A stretch of 64,000 bases of DNA from Phyllobacterium sp. YR531 (GTDB lineage Bacteria > Pseudomonadota > Alphaproteobacteria > Rhizobiales > Rhizobiaceae). The position numbers and the translations under genes were made by a program. Under the pieces are notes generated by a model that was given only the letters and a program-made list of their open reading frames with translations, ran no database searches and was not told the origin of the DNA. Below, piece by piece: positions 27,472 to 35,610 of this stretch; positions within the stretch are counted from its first letter, which is position 1; the number at the start of each line of letters is the position of its first letter. The DNA lies in the NCBI RefSeq assembly GCF_000282595.1, contig NZ_AKIZ01000035.1, positions 273,406 to 337,405 on the forward strand. Direction: 5' to 3'.

Positions 27472-28926
27472 ATGGCTACGAAACTGATCAAAGGTGGCAC
27501 GATTATTGCCGCCGACCGCACCTACAAAGCGGACGTGCTGATCGACGGTGACAAGATCGCTGCAATCGGCAATGATCTTGCAGGCGATGAGGTCATTGAT
27601 GCAACGGGCTGCTTTCTCATGCCCGGCGGTATTGATCCGCACACGCATCTTGAAATGCCTTTCATGGGCACCCATTCCAGCGATGATTTCGACACTGGTA
27701 CAGCCGCTGCTTTAGCGGGCGGGACCACCATGGTCGTCGATTTTGTTCTTCCGGGCGAAGATGGGCTGCTCGCAGCATTGCAGGACTGGTTCCAAAAAGC
27801 GGGCAAGGCGCGCACTGATTATTCTTTCCACATGGCGATAACCGGCTGGAACAAGCAGGTTTTTGATGAAATGCCGAAGGTTGTCGAGCGCGGTATCAAT
27901 ACGTTCAAACATTTCATGGCCTATAAGGGCGCGCTGATGGTGGATGACGACGAAATGTTCGCATCCTTCCTGCGTTGCGCCGAGATTGGCGCCATGCCGC
28001 TGGTTCATGCGGAAAATGGCGATGTCGTTGCCCATCTTCAGCAAAAATTACTGGCTGAAGGCAATACCGGGCCTGAAGCCCATGGCTATTCGCGTCCGCC
28101 GGAAATTGAAGGCGAGGCGGCCAATCGCGCCATCATGATCGCGGATCAGGCAGGCGTGCCGCTTTATATCGTGCATGTCTCCTGTGAACAGTCACACGAA
28201 GCCATCCGTCGTGCGCGCGCCAAGGGCATGCGTGTTTATGGCGAACCACTGATCCAGCATCTTGTTCTCGATGAAAGCGAATACAAGAACGAGGATTGGG
28301 ACTATGCCGCCCGCCGCGTCATGTCTCCGCCCTTCCGTGACAAGATCAACCAGAATGGATTGTGGGCCGGTCTGGCATCGGGAAGCCTGCAAGTTGTCGC
28401 AACGGACCATTGTGCTTTCACCACTGAGCAAAAGCGTTTTGGCGTCGGTGATTTTACCAAGATACCGAACGGCACAGGTGGGCTTGAAGATCGTATGCCC
28501 GTGCTATGGACGAAGGGCGTACGGACAGGACGCCTGACCCCGAACGAATTTGTAGCCGCGACATCCACCAACATTGCGCAGATTCTCAATATATATCCGC
28601 GCAAGGGTGCCATATTGCCGGGTTCCGACGCGGATATTGTCATCTGGGACCCGAACGCAACCAAGGTCATTTCTGCAAAGTCGCAAAAATCCGCCATCGA
28701 CTATAATGTCTTTGAAGGCATTGAGGTCACAGGCCTGCCACGCATCACGCTTTCGCGCGGAGAGATTGCCTATAAGGATGGCGAGGTAATCGCGCCGACA
28801 GGCAGCGGGCGTTTTGTAGAACGTGAGGCCAATCCCTCTGCAAGCCGCGCACTTTCCACTTGGAAGGAATTGACCGCACCGCGTAGAGTGGAGCGTGATC
28901 CAAAGAATATTCCGGCAGGCGTCTGA
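27472..28926 (+). CDS. hydA: Dihydropyrimidinase
   Basis: Opens dihydrouracil/dihydrothymine to N-carbamoyl-beta-alanine/aminoisobutyrate, second step of the route. 484 residues, cyclic amidohydrolase TIM barrel. Binuclear zinc ligands: H57 and H59 (GIDPHTHLE), the carboxylated lysine K152 in FMAYKG, histidines in VHAENGD and VHVSCEQSHE, and D312 in ATDHCAF. A 56-bp gap separates it from the upstream hydrolase with GGGGAACG before the ATG. Its TGA overlaps the ABC ATPase ATG by one base. Confidence 0.94.
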   Translation: MATKLIKGGTIIAADRTYKADVLIDGDKIAAIGNDLAGDEVIDATGCFLMPGGIDPHTHLEMPFMGTHSSDDFDTGTAAALAGGTTMVVDFVLPGEDGLLAALQDWFQKAGKARTDYSFHMAITGWNKQVFDEMPKVVERGINTFKHFMAYKGALMVDDDEMFASFLRCAEIGAMPLVHAENGDVVAHLQQKLLAEGNTGPEAHGYSRPPEIEGEAANRAIMIADQAGVPLYIVHVSCEQSHEAIRRARAKGMRVYGEPLIQHLVLDESEYKNEDWDYAARRVMSPPFRDKINQNGLWAGLASGSLQVVATDHCAFTTEQKRFGVGDFTKIPNGTGGLEDRMPVLWTKGVRTGRLTPNEFVAATSTNIAQILNIYPRKGAILPGSDADIVIWDPNATKVISAKSQKSAIDYNVFEGIEVTGLPRITLSRGEIAYKDGEVIAPTGSGRFVEREANPSASRALSTWKELTAPRRVERDPKNIPAGV

Positions 28927-29765
28927 TGACAGTCGTCGCGCTTCGACCCAAGGCAAAGATAATGGCTGATGCGGCGCCAAAAAATGTAATTGACGTCAAG
29001 GATTTGTCGCTGGTCTTCCAAACCAATGACGGGCCGGTCAACGCCCTTTCCAACATCAACCTTGCAGTCAATAGCGGCGAGTTCGTTTCCTTCATCGGCC
29101 CGTCCGGTTGTGGAAAGACCACCCTGTTGCGGGTGATTGCCGATCTGGAGCAACCGACATCGGGCAGCATATCAGTCAACGGCATGACGCCCTCGCAAGC
29201 GCGGGAAAAGCGTGCCTATGGCTATGTGTTTCAGGCGGCCGCGCTTTACCCATGGCGTACCATTGGCGGCAATATTTCCCTGCCGCTGGAGGTGATGGGA
29301 ATTCCCAAGGAAGAGCGCAAGGCGCGCATCGCCAAAAACCTTGAACTGGTCAACCTTGCCGGTTTCGACAAGAAGTTTCCGTGGCAATTGTCTGGTGGCA
29401 TGCAGCAGCGCGCATCCATCGCCCGCGCATTATCCTTCGATCCGGATATGCTTTTGATGGACGAGCCATTCGGTGCTCTTGATGAGATCGTCCGCGATCA
29501 TCTCAACGAGCAATTGTTGAAGCTCTGGGCCAAGACGCAGAAGACCGTGATCTTTGTCACACACTCGATCCCGGAGGCGGTGTTTCTCTCAACCAAAATT
29601 GTGGTCATGAGTCCGCGCCCCGGCCGCATTCACGAAATCATTGATTGCAATCTGGGTTCAGAACGCACGCTCGATATTCGCGAGACACCGGAGTTTCTTG
29701 AAATTGCCCATCGGGTCCGCGAAGGTCTGCGTCATGGTCATTCCTATGACGAGGCGCATTTATGA
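28926..29765 (+). CDS. ABC transporter ATP-binding protein, pyrimidine-locus importer
   Basis: ATPase of the nitrate/taurine/NMT1-type importer family, 279 residues. Walker A GPSGCGKT (about residues 58-65), Q-loop in YVFQAAALYPW, canonical signature LSGGMQQR, Walker B LLMDEPFGALD and H-loop VTHSIPEA. The ATG shares a base with the hydA stop; a second ATG 36 bp in (MADAAPKN) is an alternative. Its stop overlaps the next permease as ATGA, so the transporter is coupled to the catabolic enzymes. Confidence 0.9.
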   Translation: MTVVALRPKAKIMADAAPKNVIDVKDLSLVFQTNDGPVNALSNINLAVNSGEFVSFIGPSGCGKTTLLRVIADLEQPTSGSISVNGMTPSQAREKRAYGYVFQAAALYPWRTIGGNISLPLEVMGIPKEERKARIAKNLELVNLAGFDKKFPWQLSGGMQQRASIARALSFDPDMLLMDEPFGALDEIVRDHLNEQLLKLWAKTQKTVIFVTHSIPEAVFLSTKIVVMSPRPGRIHEIIDCNLGSERTLDIRETPEFLEIAHRVREGLRHGHSYDEAHL

Positions 29766-30661
29766 TGGAGGAGCGTAAAGGCTTTTCAGCCATGCTCCAC
29801 GACAGGGTAATCCCGGTCGGAACAATCCTTTTGGTCATTCTCGTGCTCTGGTATGGGTTTGCAATATTCCTCAATGCACCTTTTGAGCGTGACCAGGCGG
29901 CACGTGCCAACACGACCATTTCCACCAGTCAGCTGATTGCCAATACGATGGTGCAAGAGAGGCCGGTTTTGCCCGCTCCGCATCAAGTCGCCGCAGAAAT
30001 CCGCAAGACAGTTTTTGATATTTCCCCGACATCCAAACGCAGCCTCATCTATCATGGCGGCGTAACCTTATCGTCTACGCTCCTCGGCTTCGCATTCGGA
30101 ACGCTGCTCGGTATTCTTCTGGCGATTGCCATTGTGCATTCGCGCACGCTCGACAAGAGTCTTATGCCGTGGATCATCACGTCGCAAACAGTGCCGATAC
30201 TTGCCATTGCCCCGATGATTATCGTGGTGCTCAATGCGGTTAATATTACAGGGCTTTTGCCCAAGGCGATGATCTCGACCTATTTGTCATTTTTTCCCGT
30301 CGCCGTCGGCATGGTCAAAGGCCTGCGCTCGCCGGAAATCATGCATCTTGATCTGATGCGAACCTATAACGCTTCAAAGGCGCAAGTTTTCTGGAAATTA
30401 CGCTGGCCCGCCTCCATGCCTTATCTCTTCACGTCGATGAAAATAGCCGTCGCGATCAGCCTTGTCGGCGCTATTGTTGGTGAGCTGCCAACTGGCGCAG
30501 TGGCGGGTATTGGCGCGCGCCTTCTGGCTGGTTCCTATTACGGACAAACTGTCCAGATCTGGGCGGCTTTGATCGCTGCCGCATTGATGGCCGCTATCCT
30601 TGTCAGCCTGATCGGCATCATTTCGACGCTGGTTAACCGGCGTATGGGAGTGCGATCATGA
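29762..30661 (+). CDS. ABC transporter permease 1, pyrimidine-locus importer
   Basis: Inner-membrane permease of the SsuC/TauC/ThiX type, 299 residues. One N-terminal helix (residues about 18-38), a periplasmic stretch of about 65 residues, then a five-to-six-helix core with the EAA-like cytoplasmic loop around MRTYNASKAQVFWKLRWPASMPYLF. ATGA overlaps at both ends (ATPase stop, next permease start) point to tightly coupled translation. The pair of different permeases suggests a heterodimeric channel. Confidence 0.9.
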   Translation: MMEERKGFSAMLHDRVIPVGTILLVILVLWYGFAIFLNAPFERDQAARANTTISTSQLIANTMVQERPVLPAPHQVAAEIRKTVFDISPTSKRSLIYHGGVTLSSTLLGFAFGTLLGILLAIAIVHSRTLDKSLMPWIITSQTVPILAIAPMIIVVLNAVNITGLLPKAMISTYLSFFPVAVGMVKGLRSPEIMHLDLMRTYNASKAQVFWKLRWPASMPYLFTSMKIAVAISLVGAIVGELPTGAVAGIGARLLAGSYYGQTVQIWAALIAAALMAAILVSLIGIISTLVNRRMGVRS

Positions 30662-31764
30662 GGATTTCGCGTTCACCTTTGGCCATAGGCGCCTTTGTCC
30701 TCTCGGCAGTCTCACTGGTATTTTCGACAGGCGCTGACGTGCAAAGCACATTGTCCTATAGTGCTCCAATAGTCCTTTTTGCCGCCGCTGCTGTCGCGCT
30801 GTTTGCTTCAGCGTCCACTTCTTCCACGATTGCCCTGCTCGTTCTCGTTCACATCACGGCTTACAGCCTCATATCACTGCTTGGTTCGATGGGCCCGGCT
30901 GGTGCTGCGCTCGGTTACTGGTGCATGGTTATCGCCGCGTGGCTTCTGGCCTGGCTGAGCGTACAAAGGCTTGCCGGTTGGCGCCTTGCGTCTCCCGATG
31001 CGCAACGCCTGATAAATCTGGCATTGCCCGTCCTGTTCGGCGCGTGGCTGCTCATCCTTTGGGAAGTGATCGTGCGCGGTTTTGGCGTTCCGGCGATCCT
31101 GCTGCCGCCACCGTCCATGATTGCCTCACGTATAGCGGCCTCGGTGCCGACGCTCTGGGCGGATTTTCAGCAGACCTATCTGAAGGCAGCAATTGCCGGC
31201 TATGTCATGGGCTGCGGTTCTGGTTTTCTTGCTGCGATCATTGTCGATCGTGTGCCCTTCCTGCGTAAAGGCCTATTGCCCATCGGCAATCTCGTCGCAG
31301 CTTTGCCTGTCGTCGGCATTGCTCCTATCATGGTCATGTGGTTCGGCTCCTACTGGCAGTCAAAGGCCGCTGTCGTTGTCATCATGACGTTCTTTCCCAT
31401 GCTGGTGAATACTGTTGCCGGGCTTGCCGCTTCCGGAGCGATGGAGCGTGATCTGATGCGCACCTATGGCTCTAGCTATGGCCAGACATTGCTGAAACTC
31501 CGATTGCCTGCCGCGATGCCGTTTATTTTCAACGCATTGAAGATAAACTCGACGCTGGCGCTGATTGGCGCGATTGTTGCCGAGTTTTTTGGCTCACCGA
31601 TTGTCGGCATGGGCTTTCGCATATCGGCGGAGGTTGGCCGCATGAATGTCGATATGGTGTGGGCCGAGATATTCGTTGCCGCTCTTGCCGGTTCGCTTTC
31701 CTACGGGCTGATTACGCTTGTCGAAAGGGCCGTCACTTTCTGGCACCCTTCTTACAGGACTTGA
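30658..31764 (+). CDS. ABC transporter permease 2, pyrimidine-locus importer
   Basis: 368-residue permease, larger than permease 1. An N-terminal domain of four predicted helices (residues about 5-110), not needed in minimal family members, precedes the usual core with the EAA-like loop LMRTYGSSYGQTLLKLRLPAAMPFIF. The added N-terminal helices are hydrophobic and lack a recognisable domain name. ATGA overlap with permease 1; the substrate-binding protein follows after 39 bp. Confidence 0.9.
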   Translation: MRISRSPLAIGAFVLSAVSLVFSTGADVQSTLSYSAPIVLFAAAAVALFASASTSSTIALLVLVHITAYSLISLLGSMGPAGAALGYWCMVIAAWLLAWLSVQRLAGWRLASPDAQRLINLALPVLFGAWLLILWEVIVRGFGVPAILLPPPSMIASRIAASVPTLWADFQQTYLKAAIAGYVMGCGSGFLAAIIVDRVPFLRKGLLPIGNLVAALPVVGIAPIMVMWFGSYWQSKAAVVVIMTFFPMLVNTVAGLAASGAMERDLMRTYGSSYGQTLLKLRLPAAMPFIFNALKINSTLALIGAIVAEFFGSPIVGMGFRISAEVGRMNVDMVWAEIFVAALAGSLSYGLITLVERAVTFWHPSYRT

Positions 31765-31803
31765 AAAACAACTTTAAAAACAAGAACAGAGGAGAACTAA
31801 AAC

Positions 31804-32793
31804 GTGAAAAAAACCATTGCACTCTCGTTGGGGCTGGCCATCAGCACGCTCATGGCCGGCTCAGCGCTGGCGGCTGACAAGCTTACCCTCCAGCTCAAAT
31901 GGGTCACACAGGGGCAGTTCGCCGGCTATTACGTTGCCAAAGACAAAGGCTTCTATGAAGAAGCAAACCTCGATGTAGAGATCAAACCGGGTGGGCCGGA
32001 TGTAGCCCCTCCACAGGTCATCGCCGGCGGCGGGGCCGACGTGGTGGTTGACTGGATGCCGTCTGCGCTTGCAACGCGCGAAAAGGGCCTGCCTCTCGTC
32101 AATATTGCGCAGCCTTTCAAACGCTCCGGCATGATGCTGACCTGCCGCAAGGAAACCGGTATTACAAAGCCCGAAGATTTCAAGGGCAAGACACTCGGCG
32201 TATGGTTTGGCGGCAATGAATATCCATTCCTGTCATGGATGAACCATCTCGGTCTCAAGACCGATGGAGGGCCGGAAGGCGTTACAGTTCTCAAGCAGGG
32301 CTTCAATGTTGATCCATTGATCCAGAAACAGGCCGACTGCATTTCCACCATGACCTATAATGAATATTGGCAGGTCATTGATGCAGGCATTCCGGAAGAT
32401 CAGCTCGTGACCTTCAAATATGAGGACGAGAAGGTAGCAACGCTCGAAGACGGCCTTTATGTCCTGCAGAAGAGCCTCGACGATCCGGCAATGGTTGAAA
32501 AGTTGGCACGTTTCGTCAAGGCCTCGATGAAGGGCTGGGAATATGCCCGCGCCAATCCTGATGAAGCCGCGACCATTGTCCTCGACAATGATGCGAGCGG
32601 CGCTCAGACCGAAAAGCATCAGAAGCGCATGGTTGCTGAAATCAACAAGCTGACCGAAGGTTCAGATGGTGTGCTTGATACAGCTGCTGCCGACCGCACA
32701 GTTGAAACCTTGCTCGGTGGTGGTTCGGACCCGGTAATCACCAAGAAGCCGGAAGGCGCTTGGACGACTAAGGTTACCGACGCAGCGAAGTAA
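31804..32793 (+). CDS. NMT1/THI5-like substrate-binding protein, pyrimidine-locus importer
   Basis: Periplasmic binding protein, 329 residues, starting at GTG with GAGGAG upstream. Sec signal peptide of about 23 residues ending SALA-AD. The mature protein has the NMT1/THI5 fold (LKWVTQGQFAGYYVAKDKGF, VIAGGGADVVVDWMP). Relatives bind thiamine-pyrimidine precursors, taurine, riboflavin or nucleobases. Placement with pyrimidine-degrading enzymes suggests uracil, thymine or a dihydro/carbamoyl derivative. Last gene of the operon; a hairpin-rich repeat follows. Confidence 0.88.
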   Translation: MKKTIALSLGLAISTLMAGSALAADKLTLQLKWVTQGQFAGYYVAKDKGFYEEANLDVEIKPGGPDVAPPQVIAGGGADVVVDWMPSALATREKGLPLVNIAQPFKRSGMMLTCRKETGITKPEDFKGKTLGVWFGGNEYPFLSWMNHLGLKTDGGPEGVTVLKQGFNVDPLIQKQADCISTMTYNEYWQVIDAGIPEDQLVTFKYEDEKVATLEDGLYVLQKSLDDPAMVEKLARFVKASMKGWEYARANPDEAATIVLDNDASGAQTEKHQKRMVAEINKLTEGSDGVLDTAAADRTVETLLGGGSDPVITKKPEGAWTTKVTDAAK

Positions 32794-32800
32794 GGCTCTT

Positions 32801-32972
32801 ATCTCCCCCCTTGTGGGGGAGAAAGGGTTTTCTTGGATTTAGCTTTTTGGCTAAATCCTTAGAAAAGCCAAGAGAGGGGGTAATAAATTATGAATCCCCT
32901 CTCTTGCGATTTCTAGCACTTAGCAAGAGCTAAGATGCTGAAATCACATTCTCTCCCACAAAGGGGAGAGAT
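32801..32972. repeat. composite array of hairpins (about 170 bp)
   Basis: Fills the gap between the convergent binding protein and ilvD genes. In order: CTCCCCCCTTGTGGGGGAG (32803-32821); GGATTTAGC/GCTAAATCC (32835-32858, 9 bp, 6-base loop); CAAGAGAGGGG/CCCCTCTCTTG (32869-32906, 11 bp perfect); CTTAGC/GCTAAG (32919-32934); CTCTCC/GGAGAG (32951-32970). The first and last hairpins are also inverted copies of each other, so the whole block is one nested palindrome. It probably also terminates both genes. Confidence 0.75.
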
Positions 32973-32992
32973 AACGCGCGTAGCGCTTCACC

Positions 32993-34846
32993 TTACTCCC
33001 AATGATCAGGGATTTGCCTCACAGCGCCACGGGCAGCGCTGGTTGCCATCGCACCATAGGCACGAAGTGCGGTCGTAATCTTGCGCTTGCGCTTTTCCTC
33101 GGGCTTCCAGGCTGCTGTGCCCTTGGCTTCCATATGGGCACGCCGATCAGCAATAACGGCATCATCAACAGCAAGGTGAATCTTGCGGTTCGGGATGTCG
33201 ATATCGATAACATCGCCTTCCTGCACCAGACCGATCAAGCCGCCTTCGGCGGCTTCCGGAGAAACGTGGCCGATTGAAAGGCCGGATGATCCGCCGGAGA
33301 AGCGTCCATCAGTGATGAGGGCGCAGGCTTTGCCGAGGCCCTTTGATTTCAGATAGCTGGTTGGATAAAGCATTTCCTGCATGCCGGGGCCGCCACGCGG
33401 ACCCTCATAACGGATCAGCACAATATCACCAGGCTTGACCCCACCATTCAAAATACCCAACACAGCGCTGTCCTGGCTCTCGAAAATCCGGGCAGGGCCG
33501 GAGAACTTCAGGATCGACTCATCGACGCCTGCGGTTTTGACGATACAGCCATCCTCCGCAAGGTTGCCGTAAAGCACCGCCAGACCGCCATCCTTGGAAT
33601 AGGCATGTTCCGCATTGCGGATGACGCCCTTTTCGCGGTCCAGATCAACATCCGCGAAGCGGCGGTCCTGACTGAATGCGACCTGTGTTGGCACGCCGCC
33701 AGGAGCCGCCTTGAAGAAATCATGAACAGACTGGTTCTTGCTGCGTACAACATCCCAGCGATCAAGCGCCGCACCAAGATTGGCGGCGTGAACGGAATAG
33801 ACCGAGGTATCGAGCAGACCCGCACGATCAAGCTCGCCGAGAATGCCCATGACGCCGCCCGCGTGATGCACGTCTTCCATATGCACATTGGCAACAGCAG
33901 GAGCAACCTTGCAAAGCACCGGCACGCGGCGCGACAGCCGGTCGATATCACTCATGGTGAAATCGACTTCACCCTCATGCGCGGCCGCAAGCAGATGCAG
34001 AACCGTATTTGTTGATCCGCCCATGGCAATGTCGAGCGTCATGGCGTTCTCGAAAGCAGCAAACGACGCGATGGAGCGCGGAAGCGCAGTCTCATCATCC
34101 TGCTCGTAATAACGGCGGGCCAGATCAACAACCAGATGTCCGGCTTCAACGAAAAGGCGGCGGCGATCCGCATGGGTTGCCAGTGTCGAGCCATTGCCCG
34201 GCAAGGAAAGCCCGAGTGCCTCGGTAAGGCAGTTCATCGAATTGGCGGTAAACATGCCGGAGCAGGAACCGCAGGTGGGGCAGGCGGAACGCTCAATAGC
34301 CGTTACTTCCTCATCGGAAATGCGGTCATCGGCGGCTGCGACCATGGCATCGACCAGATCGAGCTTCTTTTCCTTGTCTTCCCAGACAACCTTGCCGGCT
34401 TCCATAGGGCCACCGGAAACGAAAACGACAGGGATGTTCAAGCGCAAAGCTGCCATGAGCATACCGGGCGTGATCTTGTCGCAGTTGGAAATGCAGACCA
34501 TGGCATCGGCACAATGGGCGTTGACCATATACTCGACACTGTCGGCAATGATTTCGCGCGATGGCAGCGAATAGAGCATGCCATCATGTCCCATGGCGAT
34601 GCCGTCATCGACCGCAATCGTGTTGAATTCCTTGGCGACGCCACCTGCGCTTTCGATTTCGCGCGCCACAAGCTGGCCAAGATCCTTCAGATGCACATGT
34701 CCCGGCACAAACTGCGTGAACGAATTCACCACGGCAATAATTGGCTTGCCGAAGTCCTCGTCCTTCATGCCGGTTGCGCGCCATAGGCCGCGGGCACCGG
34801 CCATGTTGCGGCCATGTGTGGTTGTACGTGAACGATAGGGCGGCAT
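32993..34846 (-). CDS. ilvD: Dihydroxy-acid dehydratase
   Basis: Fe-S dehydratase of valine/isoleucine (and pantothenate) synthesis, converting 2,3-dihydroxy-isovalerate and -methylvalerate to 2-keto acids. 617 residues, the long form usual in proteobacteria. Cluster and metal regions: [46 protein letters not shown] and the C-terminal [19 protein letters not shown] at 34846 preceded by AGGATAG. Distinct from the sugar-acid dehydratase at 45424-47226, which lacks the CPTCGSC motif. Stands alone, away from ilvB/ilvC. Confidence 0.96.
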   Translation of the reverse strand: MPPYRSRTTTHGRNMAGARGLWRATGMKDEDFGKPIIAVVNSFTQFVPGHVHLKDLGQLVAREIESAGGVAKEFNTIAVDDGIAMGHDGMLYSLPSREIIADSVEYMVNAHCADAMVCISNCDKITPGMLMAALRLNIPVVFVSGGPMEAGKVVWEDKEKKLDLVDAMVAAADDRISDEEVTAIERSACPTCGSCSGMFTANSMNCLTEALGLSLPGNGSTLATHADRRRLFVEAGHLVVDLARRYYEQDDETALPRSIASFAAFENAMTLDIAMGGSTNTVLHLLAAAHEGEVDFTMSDIDRLSRRVPVLCKVAPAVANVHMEDVHHAGGVMGILGELDRAGLLDTSVYSVHAANLGAALDRWDVVRSKNQSVHDFFKAAPGGVPTQVAFSQDRRFADVDLDREKGVIRNAEHAYSKDGGLAVLYGNLAEDGCIVKTAGVDESILKFSGPARIFESQDSAVLGILNGGVKPGDIVLIRYEGPRGGPGMQEMLYPTSYLKSKGLGKACALITDGRFSGGSSGLSIGHVSPEAAEGGLIGLVQEGDVIDIDIPNRKIHLAVDDAVIADRRAHMEAKGTAAWKPEEKRKRKITTALRAYGAMATSAARGAVRQIPDHWE

Positions 34847-35031
34847 TTTAAAACTATCCTGATAGTGAATTGCGAAAGAACCAGTCTATAGAAGAACTGC
34901 TTCCCAAGCAAAGAATGGAATTTTGTTACCCGAATGAGGCTGTTTTATTGCACTCATTACATAGGGGACATCATTATCGCATGAAACGAGACGTAATGTC
35001 TCGGTTGTCACGTTAAAATCGCCGCGGGTTG

Positions 35032-35268
35032 TCAAAATGCCGTGAAGGTCATGGTCGTGAGCGAGCGCGCTATGCCTTGAATGTCGAGGACATTGTCATT
35101 GATGAACTTGCCGACATCCTGATCTTCGGGAATGTAAATCTTGGCCAGCAGGTCAAAGTTGCCGCTGGTGGAGTAGAGTTCCGAGACGATTTCGCGCTCG
35201 AACAGGGCAGCTGCCACTTCATAGGTTTTACCGGGAAAGCATTGCAGCTGCAGGAATACGGGTTTCAT
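35032..35268 (-). CDS. Stand-alone Lrp/AsnC ligand-binding (RAM) domain protein
   Basis: A 78-residue protein made only of the C-terminal effector-binding domain of Lrp/AsnC regulators, with no DNA-binding helix-turn-helix. Family-like stretches: MKPVFLQLQCFPGKTYEVAA, SELYSTSGNFDLLAKIYIPE and IARSLTTMTFTAF. Such stand-alone RAM proteins form octamers or decamers and can bind amino acids or modulate full-length Lrp proteins. CGGAG precedes the ATG at 35268. Monocistronic by appearance; its 3' neighbour ilvD makes branched-chain amino acids, but whether they are linked is speculation. Confidence 0.87.
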   Translation of the reverse strand: MKPVFLQLQCFPGKTYEVAAALFEREIVSELYSTSGNFDLLAKIYIPEDQDVGKFINDNVLDIQGIARSLTTMTFTAF

Positions 35269-35610
35269 CTATATGCTCCGGAGGGACTGTTTTATCTGCC
35301 CTAGCCTATTGGGGTTGCGCGGGCAGCGCAATGTTCACCCGGTCCAAAACGCATTGCGCGCCGACTTATTGCATACTTCTAATAAAAAGTGATCAAGTAA
35401 GGGAGTGCGGGAAATACCCCATATTGTGGCGATATGGACACAACGCCAGCGAGCATGGGGTTGGTGTTGGTCTTTGCGGGTTGGCCTGTATGAATCACCA
35501 TGTTATCGTTTTCTTAAGCTAGAGAGGCGAATTTTAACGATCACAGGATATGGCGTAATCATACCTGTTGGTTTGTGTCACTTTGTTTGAGTTAGGGATT
35601 TTACTGGTTG
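35269..35610. other. 342-bp divergent intergenic region (RAM protein / tamA)
   Basis: No gene is convincing; a 63-codon plus-strand frame at 35331-35522 has no ribosome site, biased composition or recognisable pattern. A GTTAGGG at about 35591-35597 is the only ribosome-site-like feature before tamA. I could not single out a promoter with confidence. Confidence 0.4.

Noticed and set aside
35331..35522. 63-codon plus-strand frame before tamA
   Set aside because: Low-complexity translation without ribosome site; more likely non-coding leader.
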